Under the pieces are notes generated by a model. That model did not search any database, was not told the origin of the DNA, and was given only the letters and a program-made list of their open reading frames with translations. A stretch of 64,000 nt of DNA, taken from NCBI RefSeq assembly GCF_000255655.1, contig NZ_JH636436.1, forward strand, positions 590,985 to 654,984. The letters run 5' to 3'. Source of the DNA: Schlesneria paludicola DSM 18645. Its GTDB lineage: Bacteria > Planctomycetota > Planctomycetia > Planctomycetales > Planctomycetaceae. Made by a program: the position numbers and the translations under genes. Below are positions 61,739 to 64,000 of this stretch, one piece after another (position 1 is the stretch's first letter; the number at the start of each line of letters is the position of its first letter).

Positions 61739-63286
61739 TTATGGCATGATGCTTTGAATTGGTACCCAGAGCCATCCCGGCATGAAGAACAGTCCCAGCG
61801 TTGCCGCGAGGCAGATTCCCCCAGCGATCAGGGAGGGTGCTTCGGCCGCTGCTGGCGACTCGTCGCGATAGATCGGATCACGCAGGAACATGACTCCGAT
61901 GATCTTCAGATAGTACCATGCACCCAAGGCCGCATTGATCGCGAGGACGACGGCGAGCCATCGACTGGAGTCATACCCCTGCGACCAGGCCGCGAAGAAC
62001 AGGTTCAATTTGCCGAGGAAGCCAGCCGTCGGTGGCAGGCCGGAAAGGCTGAACAAGAAGACTGCGAACACCAGGGCCAACGCGGGACGGGACTTCGCCA
62101 ACCCTGAAAGGTCGTCGAGAGTCTCGATTGGCTTGTCTCCACGACGGGCCGCGATCAGAACGGCGAATGCACCTAGCGTCATCGCTCCATATACCGCCAG
62201 ATAAAACAGCATCGCGCCGATGCCGCTGACGGCGTGTCCACCCGTGCGGTTGAGCACGTCCTTGGTGATTTCGTGTTCCAGCCCCACAATCAAACCGACC
62301 AGCATGTATCCGGCATGCGACACGCTGGAATAGGCCAGCAGACGACGAATGTCGGTTTGCATAAGGGCCATCAGGTTTCCCACGAACATCGTGACCACGG
62401 CCAGCCACCACAGCAGCGGTGTCGCGGCGGGGGTCATAGTCCAAGAATTCATGGCTTGTTCGGCACCCGTGGCGGGAACCATCAATCGAAGAAGGGCAAC
62501 GAACCCGGCAATCTTGGGCACAAACGACAGCATGGCCGCAGCCGAGGTCGGAGCACCTTGGAACACGTCGGGAGCATAGAAGTGGAATGGCACGGCTGTC
62601 AGTCGGAATCCGAGTCCCGCGATCAGCATGACCGTGGCGACGGCAACCAGCGGATTGGCGGGCTGACCTTGAGCTCCTGCAAACGCGGCGTGAATTGCGC
62701 CGAGATTTGTCGTTCCCGTGGCACCGTACAAGTAGCTCATTCCAAACAGCACGATTGCCGACGAAAAGATGCTAAGAAGGAAGTATTTTAGGGTGGCTTC
62801 CTGGGCGGGTGCATCGCGACGTGGAAGCAGCAGGAACAGGTAAGTTGGGATGCTGACGAGTTCGAGTGCAACAAACAGCCCGATCAGATCGTTGGCTGCA
62901 GCGATCAGGTTGACGCCAGCCAAAATGGCGAGCAGGCAGGCATGGCATTCTGCCGAACGCGAATCGTCGGCTTGATTCCATTGAAGCAGGACCAGTACGA
63001 ATCCGGACGTCAGTGTCAGGCCGCGGATGTACCAGGTCAGTTCATCCAGCGCAAAGGGGCCAAACGTCCGCGCGACGGGCGTGCTTTGCCACCAGACCAG
63101 GCCGGCCATGATCAGCACCAGCAGGGACAGGAACCCCCATCGATGTCTGAGCCCTTCAGGGGCTTCGCCCTTTTCATTCACAAGGAATGGAGCGGCGAAA
63201 AAGATCAAGCACACGCCGGCCAGCAGGACGGCGTCAGGAGCGATCAGAGTCAGGGCGCTATTCAATTGTTGAATGGCTACGTTCAC
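61739..63286 (-). CDS. nuoN: NADH-quinone oxidoreductase subunit N
   Basis: Proton-pumping membrane subunit of respiratory complex I. 515 residues with about 14 membrane segments. Key blocks: LVSIPTYLFLLLPRRDAPAQEATLKYFLLSIFSSAIVLFGMSYLYGATG with conserved Glu and Lys residues; GFRLTAVPFHFYAPDVFQGAPTSAAAMLSFVPKIAGF near residues 225-260; NLMALMQTDIRRLLAYSSVSHAGYMLVG near 305; and LSGLPPTAGFLGKLNLFFAA near 420. The ATG overlaps the nuoM stop by 4 bp (ATGA), so the two are translationally coupled. Last gene of the nuo operon in this window. Confidence 0.97.
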   Translation of the reverse strand: MNVAIQQLNSALTLIAPDAVLLAGVCLIFFAAPFLVNEKGEAPEGLRHRWGFLSLLVLIMAGLVWWQSTPVARTFGPFALDELTWYIRGLTLTSGFVLVLLQWNQADDSRSAECHACLLAILAGVNLIAAANDLIGLFVALELVSIPTYLFLLLPRRDAPAQEATLKYFLLSIFSSAIVLFGMSYLYGATGTTNLGAIHAAFAGAQGQPANPLVAVATVMLIAGLGFRLTAVPFHFYAPDVFQGAPTSAAAMLSFVPKIAGFVALLRLMVPATGAEQAMNSWTMTPAATPLLWWLAVVTMFVGNLMALMQTDIRRLLAYSSVSHAGYMLVGLIVGLEHEITKDVLNRTGGHAVSGIGAMLFYLAVYGAMTLGAFAVLIAARRGDKPIETLDDLSGLAKSRPALALVFAVFLFSLSGLPPTAGFLGKLNLFFAAWSQGYDSSRWLAVVLAINAALGAWYYLKIIGVMFLRDPIYRDESPAAAEAPSLIAGGICLAATLGLFFMPGWLWVPIQSIMP

Positions 63287-64000
63287 GGGCGAGTCTCCGA
63301 ACCGAGAGCCATGCTCGGCATTGTCGTCAGGGATGCAGTTGTCACAGGCTTGATGTCGCCAACTTCACCATACAGCTTGGTCACGGCTTCGACATCGGGA
63401 CGAATTAGATTCAGCAGTGGTTGCGGAAATAGACCCAAGACCAGGCACAGACCGAGCAGTGGGGCCAGTGCCGCCACTTCGCGGACATTCAGGTCGGTCA
63501 CCGGTGCGTGTCCGTGACCGTGATCATCAGGCAGATGCACGGGGCCAAAAAAGGCGTGCTGCAACACACCCAGCACATACCACGCACCCAGTACGACACC
63601 CAGGGCACCGAGTGACGCGAGGATTACACCGAGGCCCGAACCGGCCTTGAACATTCCCGCCAGACACAGAAATTCACCCACAAAGCCGTTCAGGCCGGGG
63701 AGTCCGATACTGGCAAACGAGGTAAAGACCATGGCGACGGCGAGCAACGGCAACTTCGTGGCCATGCCACCAAGCTCGTCCAGTTTTCGCGTGTGATAGC
63801 GTTCGTAGAACATTCCGACGAGACAAAACAGAGCGCCCGTCGAAAGGCCGTGGTTGATCATCTGCAGCACGCCGCCGCTGACACCTTCGGTGTTCAACGC
63901 AAACAAACCCAACATGCAGAAACCCAAGTGAGCCACCGAACTGTAGGCCACCAATTTCTTGATGTCGTTCTGCGACAACGCACACAGGGAACCGTACAGG
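63283..64000 (-). CDS. nuoM: NADH-quinone oxidoreductase subunit M (partial, N-terminus off the window)
   Basis: C-terminal 238 residues of a proton-pumping complex I subunit; the reading frame is open through the right edge (LYGSLCALSQNDIKKLVAYSSVAHLGFCMLGLF). Conserved blocks include ALSQNDIKKLVAYSSVAHLG, the loop GGVLQMINHGLSTGALFCLVGMFYERYHTR and ASIGLPGLNGFVGEFLCLAG. The His-rich stretch DDHGHGHAPV before the last helix is common in NuoM. It overlaps nuoN by 4 bp. Confidence 0.96.
   Translation of the reverse strand, partial: LYGSLCALSQNDIKKLVAYSSVAHLGFCMLGLFALNTEGVSGGVLQMINHGLSTGALFCLVGMFYERYHTRKLDELGGMATKLPLLAVAMVFTSFASIGLPGLNGFVGEFLCLAGMFKAGSGLGVILASLGALGVVLGAWYVLGVLQHAFFGPVHLPDDHGHGHAPVTDLNVREVAALAPLLGLCLVLGLFPQPLLNLIRPDVEAVTKLYGEVGDIKPVTTASLTTMPSMALGSETRP

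Overview
The window is chromosomal DNA from a Planctomycetota bacterium, most likely of the Planctomycetaceae/Schlesneria-Gimesia type. This placement is inferred from gene content, not from a search. The signs are: a DUF1559 H-X9-DG pseudopilin, a penta-haem Planctomycete-style cytochrome with a PA14 insertion, Pro/Gly- and Cys-rich lipoproteins, a long leucine-rich-repeat exoprotein, a murC-murB-ddl-ftsQ remnant with no ftsA/ftsZ behind it, and a TsaC/low-molecular-weight phosphatase fusion. No rRNA, tRNA, CRISPR array or complete insertion sequence was found.

Layout. 1-4 kb: chemotaxis (cheB running off the left edge, and a transmembrane PAS-containing receptor). 4-13.4 kb: housekeeping and small conserved genes (gatA, a 39-residue zinc ribbon with a 66-residue basic protein, a ketoacyl synthase, proC, a 56-residue protein, an acidic-tailed protein, a double-BON exported protein, a lipoprotein). 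13.5-22 kb: a tripartite RND efflux system (outer-membrane factor, pump, adaptor) with a winged-helix regulator and candidate operator repeats. 22.4-27 kb: pseudopilin, transthyretin-like lipoprotein, IclR regulator, DUF2780-like protein. 27.2-39.3 kb: the most unusual block, six co-directional genes encoding a GT9-like glycosyltransferase, a GT9-methyltransferase fusion, a 279-residue unknown, a 2038-residue Rhs/YD-repeat protein, a phage tail-fibre-like protein and a 70-residue phage-like protein. 39.3-43.8 kb: a repeat-rich zone around an LRR exoprotein gene. 43.8-48.4 kb: ABC-2 permease and multihaem cytochrome. 49.3-53 kb: gcvPA, gcvH, rpiB and the TsaC-phosphatase fusion. 53.3-57.8 kb: murC-murB-ddl-ftsQ. 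58-64 kb: ECF sigma factor, a possibly broken small gene, a Cys-rich lipoprotein, a small multidrug-export-type membrane protein, nuoN and the 3' end of nuoM.

Two families of short mobile (MITE-like) elements are visible. Family R1 (about 134 bp, ends GTAACCGTTCACAG) has six copies; one copy has a perfect 9-bp flanking direct repeat, one a perfect 8-9 bp repeat, and a third a near-perfect one. Family R2 (90-98 bp, ends CTGTTGAAGTAA) has two copies. One R2 copy supplies the last 20 codons and the stop of a glycosyltransferase gene. A 16-bp palindrome, TTCCAAACGTTTGGAA, recurs at three intergenic sites. Many genes end in long, perfectly paired hairpins.

The best candidate for an undescribed system is the 27.2-39.3 kb block: leaderless Rhs and phage-fibre-like proteins next to sugar-transfer enzymes, without tail tube, sheath, baseplate or spike genes. 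A surface-displayed or phage-derived adhesin/effector cassette whose products or targets are glycosylated fits what is seen, but this is inference.
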